Shown: positions 1 to 8,318 of the stretch, piece after piece | How the letters are laid out: every line of letters begins with the position of its first letter | How positions within the stretch are numbered: the stretch's first letter is position 1 | NCBI GenBank assembly: GCA_964343075.1 | Contig: CAYFGT010000010.1 | Coordinates: 1 to 64,000, forward strand | DNA from: UBA2588 sp964343075 | Lineage (GTDB): Bacteria; Chloroflexota; Dehalococcoidia; Lucifugimonadales; UBA3495 | Length of the DNA: 64,000 nt | Reading direction: 5' to 3' | The notes under the pieces: model-generated | Told to the model about the DNA's origin: nothing | The model's input: the letters and a program-made list of their open reading frames with translations, nothing else | Databases searched by the model: none | Translations under genes and position numbers: made by a program

Positions 1-769
1 AAAATAATTCCCACATTTCATCAGGTGATTTTATGTAATAAGAGTCATCTTCCATACGCAGACGTTTTTCATCATGAATTGTTGTATTCGTTTGAATAGC
101 TATATAAAGATCTTGAAGATGATGTTCATGCTTATGAACATAGTGGGAATCATTAGTAACTACCAACGGAATATTCAATCTGCCTGACATTTCAATTAAA
201 GCTGAATTTATATCATCTAATCCAGGAACATCTGCGTGTCTCTGAATCTCAAAGAAATATCTGCCGCCATCAAAAACTTCATTGAACCACAAGGCAGTTT
301 CTTCTGCTCGGTCGAGGTTACCATCAAGAATATATCTTGGTATTTCAGCAGAGGGACAACCTGACAAAGCAATCAGTCCAGCATTTCTTTCTTTAAGTAA
401 TTCTTTATCAACTCTTGGTCTGTAATGGAATCCTTCAATATGAGACTTAGTTACCAAATACATTAAATTTTGATAACCTTCTTGATTCTGTGCTAATAAC
501 ACTAAATGATACGGACTACGCTCCGATTGGCCTTTCTCAAACCTAGAGGTATGAGCTACATAAACTTCACATCCTATAATCGGCTTTAGTCCTGCCTTTT
601 TACATTCGGAGTAAAAATCTATCGCACCATACATTGAGCCATGATCTGTGATAGCCAGAGCGTCCATTCCCGTATCTTTAGCAGCAGCTACCATTTCAGG
701 AATCTTACTGATCCCATCAAGCATTGAATATTCAGAATGAATATGTAAATGAGTAAATTTGTTATCCAA
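1..769 (-). CDS. dnaE: DNA polymerase III subunit alpha (DnaE), N-terminal part, cut by window edge
   Basis: Catalytic subunit of the replicative DNA polymerase III. Only the first 256 residues are visible; the rest runs off the left edge. They form the N-terminal PHP domain, with the metal-site motif HLHIHSEYS about 7 residues from the start, then ITDHG, IIGCEVYV and a late NDSHYV. I place the start at a TTG (769) because an in-frame TAA sits directly before it and the PHP motif begins right after it. The Shine-Dalgarno is weak (GGGA). The PHP histidines look intact, so the domain may be an active exonuclease, but that is inference. Family call is very secure; the exact start is less so. Confidence 0.93.
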   Translation of the reverse strand, partial: MDNKFTHLHIHSEYSMLDGISKIPEMVAAAKDTGMDALAITDHGSMYGAIDFYSECKKAGLKPIIGCEVYVAHTSRFEKGQSERSPYHLVLLAQNQEGYQNLMYLVTKSHIEGFHYRPRVDKELLKERNAGLIALSGCPSAEIPRYILDGNLDRAEETALWFNEVFDGGRYFFEIQRHADVPGLDDINSALIEMSGRLNIPLVVTNDSHYVHKHEHHLQDLYIAIQTNTTIHDEKRLRMEDDSYYIKSPDEMWELF

Positions 770-853
770 TTATTATCCCAAGAAAATCGTTTGATCGGTC
801 AGAGCTATTAATTCACCTCACGACCCTCTGATAGGTCGCACTACAAATTAGTA

Positions 854-1048
854 TTACTTCTCTTCAGCGGAAGCTTTCTTTGTCCCTGATTTTATACCAG
901 ATGACTCGCCCCATGTAGAAGCTTCTACATAATTTTGGAATTGCTTTTGCTCTCCACAGTTAAGACATTCGCCTTTGCTCTGGGGCCCAGTAGCTGCCTG
1001 GATTGACCAGTGATGCACACATTTTTCTGTATCTGACTTCTTTGCCAT
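854..1048 (-). CDS. small zinc-ribbon-like conserved protein
   Basis: A 64-residue protein of unknown function. It carries a Cys-His-His-Trp cluster near residue 10 and a CLNCG pair near residue 28, consistent with one small metal-binding ribbon. The C-terminal third is rich in Lys, Ser and Glu and probably disordered. The ATG at 1048 is chosen because GAGGAGA lies about 7 nt upstream; an ATG seven codons earlier would place that Shine-Dalgarno inside the gene. Short HHW...CxxCG proteins of this kind are familiar from Chloroflexota and Actinobacteria, but I know of no assigned role. It stands alone between dnaE and the guaB3 operon. Confidence 0.7.
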   Translation of the reverse strand: MAKKSDTEKCVHHWSIQAATGPQSKGECLNCGEQKQFQNYVEASTWGESSGIKSGTKKASAEEK

Positions 1049-1227
1049 AACTCTCTCCTCACTGTACATCTATCCCATTTTGTAGATTTATCTAATCGAA
1101 ACAATCTTTATATTGATTTTTATGTTCCTCAAGATTAGTGATTATCAAAAACTTTTACAACACAACTAACACTCTATTTTTATCAGTTTTTGACACCCAA
1201 ATAGGAGCTTATGTAATCGTTAACCTA

Positions 1228-2283
1228 TTATACCAATTCTGAAACAATTCTGGTGACACCCCAGCCAGCCAGCCATGCGGAATGTCTCCCGTCACCACCT
1301 GCTACTAATATCATTATATCGTCCGAATTGGTTGCTATCGGCACTAGTTCTTCATCATTAAGGATGTCTATACTGTCTGGCCATACTCTGTTGCTCCAAT
1401 GAGCTTTTTCTTTCAATCTAGAGATTGGCATACGGGCATTCCTGTATATGAATTCTCTGATATTAGCCTTAGAAAATCCTTCAGCTGCAATCTCATTAGC
1501 ATGTTCGGGACTAAGTACTAGAGTCATTTGAGCCCCAGAACCAATTTGATAATAGTTAGCAAATCCTTCTGTCACAACTGATCTCACCAATGTATCTAAA
1601 GCTAATGTTCCAGTTGAACTAGAATCGAAGATGTTGTACACACCTCGTACTCCTAGGACGGTAACCAGATTGGAATTCTTGCTATAACCCAATTCTTCTT
1701 GCCTACTTTCCCAAGGACTTCGAGATTCATTTTCTCCAAAACAAAAACTAAACCTCCCAGGTGTAGATAAAGTAGCTTTATCCATTACACCTGGGACCAG
1801 CTCTCCTAGATTTCGGATTACAAGTCTAACAGCTCTTCCTATTGTTGCATTAGCTCGAAATCCAGGACCAAAACAAGCCGCATCTGAATGTATTCCGATC
1901 TCGTCACAAATTGGACCGTTAACAACAACAACACAGGCCGCTCCTCCTGTCGTCGCTTGGACTCCCCCTACATTAAATTCTGGTCTCAAAATCGCTTTGA
2001 TGGCTGCTATTACAACTGGGAAATATTCTGGTTTACAACCTGCCATAACGGAATTTATTGCAACTTTTTCAACAGTCACTGATTTATTACTTGGTTGAAT
2101 CACACCTAATTTGGTATCTGGTGACAATTCACAGGCATCCACCATTTCTTTGACTAGAATTTCAGTAGCAGGAACAACTGGTAATCCATCAGACCACCCT
2201 TCAGATTCATAATAATCTTGTATATCCCAATACGAATCAGATACTTCTATTTGCTTGGAAGAAAGCTGTATATCATGTTTCAT
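1228..2283 (-). CDS. unrecognised 351-residue protein translationally coupled to the UGSC selenoprotein
   Basis: Last gene of the guaB3-UGSC operon. Its ATG overlaps the stop of the selenoprotein gene in an ATGA (2280-2283), so the two are probably made in fixed ratio. The protein looks soluble, with no signal peptide or membrane segment. A Gly/Ala/Val-rich core near residues 100-130 has cysteines in GGAACVV, GPICDE and DAACFGPG, then an arginine-containing segment (GRAVRLVIRNLG). These cysteines could be redox or cofactor ligands acting with the Sec protein, but that is inference from position. I do not recognise the family and assign no activity. Confidence 0.75.
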   Translation of the reverse strand: MKHDIQLSSKQIEVSDSYWDIQDYYESEGWSDGLPVVPATEILVKEMVDACELSPDTKLGVIQPSNKSVTVEKVAINSVMAGCKPEYFPVVIAAIKAILRPEFNVGGVQATTGGAACVVVVNGPICDEIGIHSDAACFGPGFRANATIGRAVRLVIRNLGELVPGVMDKATLSTPGRFSFCFGENESRSPWESRQEELGYSKNSNLVTVLGVRGVYNIFDSSSTGTLALDTLVRSVVTEGFANYYQIGSGAQMTLVLSPEHANEIAAEGFSKANIREFIYRNARMPISRLKEKAHWSNRVWPDSIDILNDEELVPIATNSDDIMILVAGGDGRHSAWLAGWGVTRIVSELV

Positions 2284-2801
2284 TGAATCAAAGCTTCAAC
2301 AATTTCTTTCGCATGGGAGTGAGCTAACCCTTGAATTTCCTCAATACTCTTTGGAGTGAGCGGGCTCGGTAAAACCACTATGTTTATATTTGGCATTCCC
2401 AAAGCCACGGCCCGCGCTTTAGCGGCGGTTGTAAATGTACTGCTAACTATAGATACCGACGGGATGCCTGCTTCTTCTGTTAGTACCGTATCGTGGAGAC
2501 CCCACGCTGTGCAGGACCCTCAATCCGCTATTGCATGAACAATCAAATCACATCTTTCGATCAATTCATTCAAGGTTTCAGGATCACAAGCTTCACTATA
2601 TGCTCGTTTCTTCTTATAGACTACTTCTAAAACATTGAACTCAGAAACGAGCACTTGCTCTAATTCTTCTAGAAAGGTATCAGCATGCAACTTCCTATTT
2701 TCTAGTAATCCTACTACTTTCCCTTCCATCGTAGTCAATCTGTCAGAAGTTTGATTTTGAATATTAGTTTCTTCGGACTTAGGAAACAAAATTTTAACCA
2801 A
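2280..2801 (-). CDS. UGSC-family selenoprotein, in-frame TGA read as selenocysteine (Sec94)
   Basis: A 173-residue protein whose reading frame crosses an in-frame TGA at 2520-2522. The frame continues without another stop for 79 codons, giving IAD-U-GSC-TAWGLHD and a well-formed alpha/beta C-terminal half. The U-G-S-C motif defines a family known as UGSC (seleno)proteins; it resembles thioredoxin-like U/C-x-x-C redox centres. A SECIS-like hairpin follows the TGA (separate entry). The start is a TTG at 2801 with AGGAGA upstream. The gene lies 10 nt after guaB3 and overlaps the next gene by ATGA, so both joints show operon structure around an intact gene. Without Sec insertion it would be read as a truncated 93-residue protein. 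The substrate is unknown; a redox role is inferred from the motif. Confidence 0.9.
2492..2522 (-). promoter_or_regulatory. bacterial SECIS element of the UGSC selenoprotein
   Basis: On the minus strand the TGA (2522-2520) is followed by 13 nt and then a perfect 5-bp stem, CGTGG/CCACG, with the loop GGTCT (2497-2501). From what I recall of the E. coli fdhF SECIS, its apical loop also contains GGUCU, 19-23 nt after the UGA, which is the same offset as here. SelB binds this loop. The element lies inside the coding region, as bacterial SECIS elements do. Confidence 0.82.
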
Positions 2802-2811
2802 CTCTCTTCTC

Positions 2812-3948
2812 CTAGTTCATCATCTGAAAGAATTTGCCTTCAGTCTTAATACTGGGGGCAATTACCATATCTACTGAATGAAAATCTTTAATTGTATACG
2901 AACCACACATACCCATAGCAACGCGCAGTGCACCCACAAAATTTTGCGTCCCGTTGGTCATCGATGTAGGACCATACAATACTTGTTTTAAAGTACCTTT
3001 AGTTCCTACTGAAACCCGTGTTCCTCGTGGCAATTCTGGATGAGGGTTAGCCATGCCCCAGTTGAAACCTTTGCCAGGCGCTTCTTCACATTGAGCGAAT
3101 GGTGTTCCGATCATGACCCCGTCAGCTCCACTAGCTAAAGCCTTACATATATCACCACCAGTCCTGAACCCTCCGTCCGTGATTATAGATACATATTTCC
3201 CAGTATCGTTATAAAAAGCTTCTCTCGCAGCAGCACACTCAAGAGTAGCTGATACTTGAGGTACTCCCACACCTACAACTTCTCTAGTTGTACATGCCGC
3301 TCCTGGTCCTACGCCTACTAAAACCGCATCAATTCCTGTCTGCATTAACTCATAAGCAACATTATAAGAAACACAGTTACCAACTACTATAGGGACATTT
3401 AAGTTATTCAATAATTCATCAAAAATAAGTCCTCGGTAGCTTCTGGACACGTGTCTTGCTGTTGTAACTGTACTTTGTACAAATATCAAATCAGCTCCAG
3501 CTTCGACCGCAATGGGTGCCATGGTTTTTGTATTTTGTGGAGTGAATGAGATTCCACAAGTTGAACCTTTGGATTTAATCTTCTCCACACATTCAGCTAC
3601 GAGCCTTTCTTGTAATGGTGCGGTATATACTTCTTGTAAATATGAAGTAACTTTTTCCTGAGGCATATTAATGATTTCACTCAAAACAGTTTCAGGGTCT
3701 TCGTATCGTCCATAAATCCCTTCACCATTAAGCACGCCAAGCCCTCCATGAGAATCCATTAACGTAGCAAAATCGGGCGATACTGCACCATCCATTGCAG
3801 ACGCCATTATCGGGATATCGAAGGTTAAAGAACCTATATTTAAAGCCGTCGAGGTCATATCCGGATTAATCGTCACGTCACCAGGAACAATCGCTACCTC
3901 ATCAAATCCATAAACTCTCTCAAGTTCTTTAAAAGTTTTTCTTGCCAT
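2812..3948 (-). CDS. guaB3: GuaB3-family IMP dehydrogenase-related protein
   Basis: A TIM-barrel protein of the IMP dehydrogenase/GMP reductase superfamily, 378 residues, without the CBS insert of true GuaB. The glycine-rich active-site loop with its catalytic cysteine is visible (GVGPGAACTTR), as is the phosphate-binding segment ITDGGFRTGGD. Proteins of this compact type are called GuaB3. They sit beside guaB in Actinobacteria and related groups and are thought to act in purine nucleotide metabolism. The ATG at 3948 is preferred to one six codons upstream because AGAGG lies 8 nt before it. It heads an operon with the UGSC selenoprotein and the 351-residue protein, which suggests, without proof, a shared pathway. 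Confidence 0.85.
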   Translation of the reverse strand: MARKTFKELERVYGFDEVAIVPGDVTINPDMTSTALNIGSLTFDIPIMASAMDGAVSPDFATLMDSHGGLGVLNGEGIYGRYEDPETVLSEIINMPQEKVTSYLQEVYTAPLQERLVAECVEKIKSKGSTCGISFTPQNTKTMAPIAVEAGADLIFVQSTVTTARHVSRSYRGLIFDELLNNLNVPIVVGNCVSYNVAYELMQTGIDAVLVGVGPGAACTTREVVGVGVPQVSATLECAAAREAFYNDTGKYVSIITDGGFRTGGDICKALASGADGVMIGTPFAQCEEAPGKGFNWGMANPHPELPRGTRVSVGTKGTLKQVLYGPTSMTNGTQNFVGALRVAMGMCGSYTIKDFHSVDMVIAPSIKTEGKFFQMMN

Positions 3949-4048
3949 TACCATTACCTCTTCCATCTTTCTTGGGAGATCTTAATGATATTACAAGTAT
4001 AAGATCTCCACCACACTTAACGTTCAATGTTTTATTGATTTACGTAAT

Positions 4049-5419
4049 TTATATTAAGATATTTGATAGTACTTCATTGATATCTTCAGCGAATATGATT
4101 TCCATACCATAGCTTGCATCAACACGGTTTTGCTCAGCTTTAGGAATTATGCTTTTCGTAAAGCCTAACCTACGCGCCTCTTCTAATCTTTTAGAAAAAT
4201 TTGACACTGGTCGTAACTCACCCGTGAGCCCAATTTCTCCGAAAACCACTAACCCAGGGTCTAACGGCATGTCTTTGTAACTAGACGCCAATGCGCATAA
4301 TATCGCACAATCAACAGCAGGTTCATTGATTTTGAATCCTCCAACAACATTTACAATAACGTCTTGACTTGTCATAGAAATATTAGTCTTTTTTGATAAG
4401 ACTGTAGTTAGCATCAAAAGCCTATTAAAATCTATTCCACTTACAATGCGCCTAGGTGCCACCTGGCTAAACGAAGGGGAAGTCAACCCTTGAACCTCCA
4501 TCATCAATGCCCTGTTACCTTCTATAACAGGAGTTATACACGATCCAGAAGTATTATCTAATCGATTTGAAATCAAATTTTTCGATGGATCGTCAACAGG
4601 GGTCAGTCCTTCGGCACTCATATTCAAAACGCCTATCTCACTCGTAGATCCAAATCGGTTCTTAGTGCTTCTTAACAATCTATAATCATTGAGATTTTCT
4701 CCTTCCAAATATAGGACAACATCAACCATATGCTCTAATACTCTTGGACCGGCAACGTTTCCATCCTTTGTTATATGACCCGCTATTATAACTGGAACAT
4801 TTTTTGCCTTCGCCCAATTCATTAAAATCAATCCACAATCTCGGATCTGAGAAACACTGCCTGCAGGAGAGTTATTGGATGCTGTCTCCAAAGTCTGGAT
4901 AGAATCGATCACTAATAAAACAGGAGAATAAGCGTCTATATCTTCTATAAATCTCTCGATGTAAGTATTTGCAGAGAGGATTAAGCTGTCACCCAATATA
5001 TTCAATCTATTAGCTCTAGATTTAATCTGCCTTTCTGACTCTTCTCCACTAAGATATATCACTGGGCCATGCTGCGCACATTCATCCGCTATCTGAAGTA
5101 GCATGGTTGATTTACCAATACCTGGTTCTCCGGTAATCAAAATTACTGCATCAGAAGTGATTCCTCCGCCTAGAACTCGGTTAATTTCTTCGTTTTCTAG
5201 AACTGTACGACTATCCTCTGATTCTTCAAGCATCGAAAGATCTATTAAGTCAGATCTCTTGTTATCTGGTGAGTATGCTCGATTCGCTGGCACAGAAACC
5301 TTAGTCTCTTTCATGGTATTTTGAGATCTACACCATGGAGAAGGGCAATATTCCTGCCATTGACCAGCTTCATTACCACAATCAGTACAAATCCACACAA
5401 TGTGAGCTGATGACGTCAT
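4049..5419 (-). CDS. radA: DNA repair protein RadA/Sms
   Basis: Branch-migration ATPase acting in homologous recombination, 456 residues, the normal family length. In order: an N-terminal zinc finger (Cys11, Cys14, Cys25, Cys30), a RecA-like ATPase with Walker A GEPGIGKST near residue 100, the RadA-specific KNRFGS motif near residue 255, and a C-terminal Lon-like domain. The start has GAGGA 8 nt upstream. It follows clpC by 41 nt on the same strand, so the two may be co-transcribed; clpC and radA are also neighbours in many Firmicutes. Confidence 0.96.
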   Translation of the reverse strand: MTSSAHIVWICTDCGNEAGQWQEYCPSPWCRSQNTMKETKVSVPANRAYSPDNKRSDLIDLSMLEESEDSRTVLENEEINRVLGGGITSDAVILITGEPGIGKSTMLLQIADECAQHGPVIYLSGEESERQIKSRANRLNILGDSLILSANTYIERFIEDIDAYSPVLLVIDSIQTLETASNNSPAGSVSQIRDCGLILMNWAKAKNVPVIIAGHITKDGNVAGPRVLEHMVDVVLYLEGENLNDYRLLRSTKNRFGSTSEIGVLNMSAEGLTPVDDPSKNLISNRLDNTSGSCITPVIEGNRALMMEVQGLTSPSFSQVAPRRIVSGIDFNRLLMLTTVLSKKTNISMTSQDVIVNVVGGFKINEPAVDCAILCALASSYKDMPLDPGLVVFGEIGLTGELRPVSNFSKRLEEARRLGFTKSIIPKAEQNRVDASYGMEIIFAEDINEVLSNILI

Positions 5420-5460
5420 TCACATTCCTCTTCTAGACTAAATCTAATAAGTGGTTAAAC

Positions 5461-7932
5461 TTAAACTGTAGGTACTACCTCAGATTGAGATCCTTCGCAA
5501 GTTATCTTTAGCTTATCTTTCTTGAGATCTATTTTAGCTGTATATCCTTCTTTCAGGTTTCCTGAAAGAAGTTCTTCAGACAGAGCATCTTCAATCTCAT
5601 CTTGAATCAAACGTCTGAGAGGCCTTGCACCCAATACAGGATCAAAACCTTTTTCACCTAAATATTTTTTCGCCTTTGCACTAATTTTCAAGCTGATGTT
5701 TTTCTCTTTCAATTCAGACCTGACCATATCCATCATGAGGTCAACTATCTGAATAATCTCGGATTCAGTAAGCTGATGGAACACAACAGTTGAGTCTATC
5801 CTATTCAGGAATTCAGGACGGAAAAACCTTTTTACTTCTTCCATCACTTTATCCTTCATTCTTGCGTGACGGTTTTCATCTTCTTGAGATTCGTCAGTCT
5901 TTAGAGCAAATCCTAAAGCCGAGTCTCTCTTGATAAGATCGGATCCAAGGTTGCTTGTCATAACTATAATGGCATTCCTAAAATCAACCTTTCGTCCTCT
6001 GGCATCTGTCAGTTGACCTGCGTCAAATATCTGAAGCAGAATATTGAACACTTCTGGATGAGCTTTTTCTATCTCGTCAAGCAGAATACAACAGTAACTT
6101 TTCTTTCTAACCGCCTCTGTTAACTGGCCTCCTTCATCGTAACCTACATATCCAGGAGGGGCTCCAGTTAGTCTTGCTACAGTATGACGTTCTTGGAATT
6201 CAGACATATCCAACCGAATCATCGAGTCTTCATTACCAAACATAAATTCTGACAGAGCTCTAACCAATTCAGTTTTACCTACTCCAGTAGGTCCTAAGAA
6301 CATAAAGGCTCCAATAGGATGCCTAGGATCTTTTAATCCTGCCCTAGCTCGCCTGACTGCTTTAGAAATACTTACGATTGCTTCATCTTGCCCGATTATT
6401 CGGTTATGAAGCTCGTCTTCCATTTGCATCAGCCTAGCAGTCTCTTCTTCAGCAAGTCTAGTTACAGGTATGCCTGTCCACATACTTACTACTTCGGCTA
6501 TATCTTCTTCTAAAACCGAAGCTCGGTTCTTAGATTTGTCTTCATCCCATTGCAGCTTGATTGTTTCAAGTTCAGCGTTTAATTGCACTTCTTGGTCTCT
6601 CAGTTCTGCGGCATGCTCGTACTGTTGTGATGCTATAGCTTCATCTTTTTGTCCTCGGATATCGTCAAGTTTGTCCAAAACTTCTTTCATTCCTACAGGA
6701 GTCACATTTCCTCTCAGACGAACCCTAGATGCAGCCTCGTCTATAACGTCTATCGCTTTATCAGGCATGTATCGATCTGCTATATATCTTGTAGAAAGTG
6801 AGCATGCAGCTTTGATGGCTTCATCTGTTATGTTAACCTGATGATGTTCTTCATACTCTTCTCGTATACCCATCAGAATCTGTACAGAGCTTTCTTCTTC
6901 AGGTTCCTCTACTCTAACTGGCTGTAACCTTCGTTCAAGTGCTGGATCTCGTTCCACGTACTTTCTATAATCATCAAGAGTAGTTGCTCCGATACACTGG
7001 ATCTCACCTCTAGCCAAAGAAGGTTTCAATATATTAGATGCGTCTACAGCACCTTCTGCAGCACCGGCACCCACTATCGTGTGAATCTCATCAATGAATA
7101 AAACACAGTTTCCTGCAGATTTTATCTCTTCTATCACTTTTTTGAGCCGTTCTTCGAATTCACCCCTATATTTGGTACCGGCTATTAATGATCCCATATC
7201 AAGTGTCACCAATCGCTTACCAGTAAGTGTTTCAGGAATATCACCGCTACCTATTCTTTGTGCCAGAGCTTCAACTATAGCGGTTTTACCTACTCCTGGT
7301 TCTCCCACTAAAACAGGATTGTTTTTCCGTCTACGACTTAATATCTGAACTACTCTCTCTATTTCAGAATCTCTCCCAACAACTGGATCTAATTTCCCAG
7401 AACGTGCAGCTACTGTTAAATCGATGCCTAGTTGATCTAACGTCGGAGTCTTAGTACCTGTTCTCTGCCCTTGGTTGCCTGAAGGTTTAGTATTGCTCAA
7501 TATCTGCTGAGTTTGAGCTCTTACTTTGTCCAAAGTAACGTTGAGACTCTCAAGTACTCCAGCAGCTACCCCTTCTCCTTCTCTCAATAATCCTATCAGG
7601 AGGTGTTCAGTACCAATGTATGTATGGTTCATTCTCCTAGCTTCATCTACCGCTAGCTCCACAACTTTTTTTGCTCTCGGAGTCAGACCGATTTCAGCTT
7701 CAACAGGGCTTTCTCCTTCTCCAATAATAAATTCGACTGCGGATCGAACTTTCGCCAACTCTAGTTCTAGGCCAGACAATACTCTTGCAGCAACGCCTTC
7801 AGTCTCTCTGACTAGTCCCAACAGCACGTGTTCAGTTCCTATATAATTATGATTGAAACGTTGAGCTTCTTCTTGTGCCAAAGAGAGAACTCTTCTTGCT
7901 CGTTCAGAAAATTTTTCAAATCTACTACCCAT
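5461..7932 (-). CDS. clpC: ATP-dependent Clp protease ATP-binding subunit ClpC
   Basis: Hsp100-class unfoldase of 823 residues that feeds proteins to ClpP. Two Clp_N repeats occupy residues 1-145 (YIGTEHVLLGL and YIGTEHLLIGL). The first AAA domain has Walker A GEPGVGKT, a UVR/coiled middle region follows (EHAAELRDQE), and the second AAA domain has GPTGVGKT. The UVR motif and length separate ClpC from ClpA and ClpB. The start has AAGGAG upstream. A good promoter (8004-8032) and a perfect inverted repeat (7973-7995) precede the gene, suggesting stress control by a repressor. radA follows 41 nt downstream. Confidence 0.97.
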   Translation of the reverse strand: MGSRFEKFSERARRVLSLAQEEAQRFNHNYIGTEHVLLGLVRETEGVAARVLSGLELELAKVRSAVEFIIGEGESPVEAEIGLTPRAKKVVELAVDEARRMNHTYIGTEHLLIGLLREGEGVAAGVLESLNVTLDKVRAQTQQILSNTKPSGNQGQRTGTKTPTLDQLGIDLTVAARSGKLDPVVGRDSEIERVVQILSRRRKNNPVLVGEPGVGKTAIVEALAQRIGSGDIPETLTGKRLVTLDMGSLIAGTKYRGEFEERLKKVIEEIKSAGNCVLFIDEIHTIVGAGAAEGAVDASNILKPSLARGEIQCIGATTLDDYRKYVERDPALERRLQPVRVEEPEEESSVQILMGIREEYEEHHQVNITDEAIKAACSLSTRYIADRYMPDKAIDVIDEAASRVRLRGNVTPVGMKEVLDKLDDIRGQKDEAIASQQYEHAAELRDQEVQLNAELETIKLQWDEDKSKNRASVLEEDIAEVVSMWTGIPVTRLAEEETARLMQMEDELHNRIIGQDEAIVSISKAVRRARAGLKDPRHPIGAFMFLGPTGVGKTELVRALSEFMFGNEDSMIRLDMSEFQERHTVARLTGAPPGYVGYDEGGQLTEAVRKKSYCCILLDEIEKAHPEVFNILLQIFDAGQLTDARGRKVDFRNAIIVMTSNLGSDLIKRDSALGFALKTDESQEDENRHARMKDKVMEEVKRFFRPEFLNRIDSTVVFHQLTESEIIQIVDLMMDMVRSELKEKNISLKISAKAKKYLGEKGFDPVLGARPLRRLIQDEIEDALSEELLSGNLKEGYTAKIDLKKDKLKITCEGSQSEVVPTV

Positions 7933-7972
7933 TACTGGCTCCTTAGTGGATTTATTTCTTAATCACTCGAAA

Positions 7973-7995
7973 TACGATCGATATACCCGATCGTA
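7973..7995. promoter_or_regulatory. perfect inverted repeat, putative operator of clpC
   Basis: TACGATCG, 7 nt, CGATCGTA: an 8-bp perfect inverted repeat just downstream of the predicted clpC transcription start. It is not CIRCE and not the CtsR heptad repeat. Its place over the start of transcription fits a repressor operator; a 5'-UTR hairpin is the alternative. Confidence 0.5.
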
Positions 7996-8003
7996 CTATG
8001 TGA

Positions 8004-8032
8004 ATTATATGTTAGACAATATAAAGTGTAAA
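8004..8032 (-). promoter_or_regulatory. promoter of clpC
   Basis: On the minus strand, TTTACA (8032-8027), a 17-nt spacer and a perfect TATAAT (8009-8004). The predicted start near 7997 leaves a 65-nt leader before clpC. This is a housekeeping sigma-70-type promoter. Confidence 0.6.
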
Positions 8033-8065
8033 GGTAAGAAAAGCATCAGGATATCTCATAAAAAC

Positions 8066-8098
8066 AAAAAGGTAAGAAGCTAAGCTTCTTACCTTTTT
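8066..8098 (-). terminator. intrinsic terminator after the 5S rRNA gene
   Basis: A perfect 15-bp hairpin with a TAA loop, its outer arms made of A5 and T5, lying 6 nt beyond the 3' end of 5S rRNA on the minus strand. It separates 5S transcription from the clpC promoter. Confidence 0.82.
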
Positions 8099-8104
8099 AT
8101 AGTG

Positions 8105-8214
8105 GGCGATGACCTATTTTCCCACCTAGTTGCCCAAGCAGTATCGTCGGCGCTGAAGCGTTTCACTACCGTGTTCGGGATGGGAACGGGTGGGTCCACT
8201 TCGCTAGAATCACC
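8105..8214 (-). rRNA. rrf: 5S ribosomal RNA
   Basis: About 110 nt with the universal loop B/C sequence CCCATCCCGAACACGG and the following GTGAAACGC. The ends pair as helix I (GGTGAT with ATCGCC). It has its own promoter upstream and terminator downstream, and no 16S or 23S gene is present anywhere in the window, so it is an unlinked 5S gene. The ends are set by helix I and may be off by a few bases. Confidence 0.95.
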
Positions 8215-8221
8215 TGAAGGT

Positions 8222-8250
8222 ATTATCCGATAAATCTTTCAAGAACGCAA
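8222..8250 (-). promoter_or_regulatory. promoter of the 5S rRNA gene
   Basis: On the minus strand, TTGCGT (8250-8245), exactly 17 nt, then GATAAT (8227-8222). The 5' end of 5S lies 8 nt further on, where transcription would start. Confidence 0.5.
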
Positions 8251-8281
8251 TAACAATTTTTAACCCAAACAGCGTGGTATG

Positions 8282-8290
8282 TGCTAAAAT
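8282..8290 (+). promoter_or_regulatory. possible extended -10 for tRNA-Lys
   Basis: TGCTAAAAT, an extended -10 pattern (TGn followed by TAAAAT), 28 nt before the tRNA-Lys 5' end. No convincing -35 is seen. Confidence 0.3.
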
Positions 8291-8318
8291 ACCTTCCCGA
8301 TGCTTTCTGACATCACTA

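Noticed and set aside
2356..2538. A 60-codon plus-strand frame opposite the selenoprotein
   Set aside because: It is the antisense shadow of the C-terminal half of the UGSC gene.
2280..2801. Pseudogene or frameshift explanation for the interrupted UGSC gene
   Set aside because: The only lesion is a single TGA, both gene borders keep tight operon spacing, and a SECIS-like hairpin follows.
7973..7995. CIRCE or CtsR operator at clpC
   Set aside because: The repeat is TACGATCG with a 7-nt spacer, which fits neither the CIRCE 9-9-9 layout nor the CtsR direct heptads.
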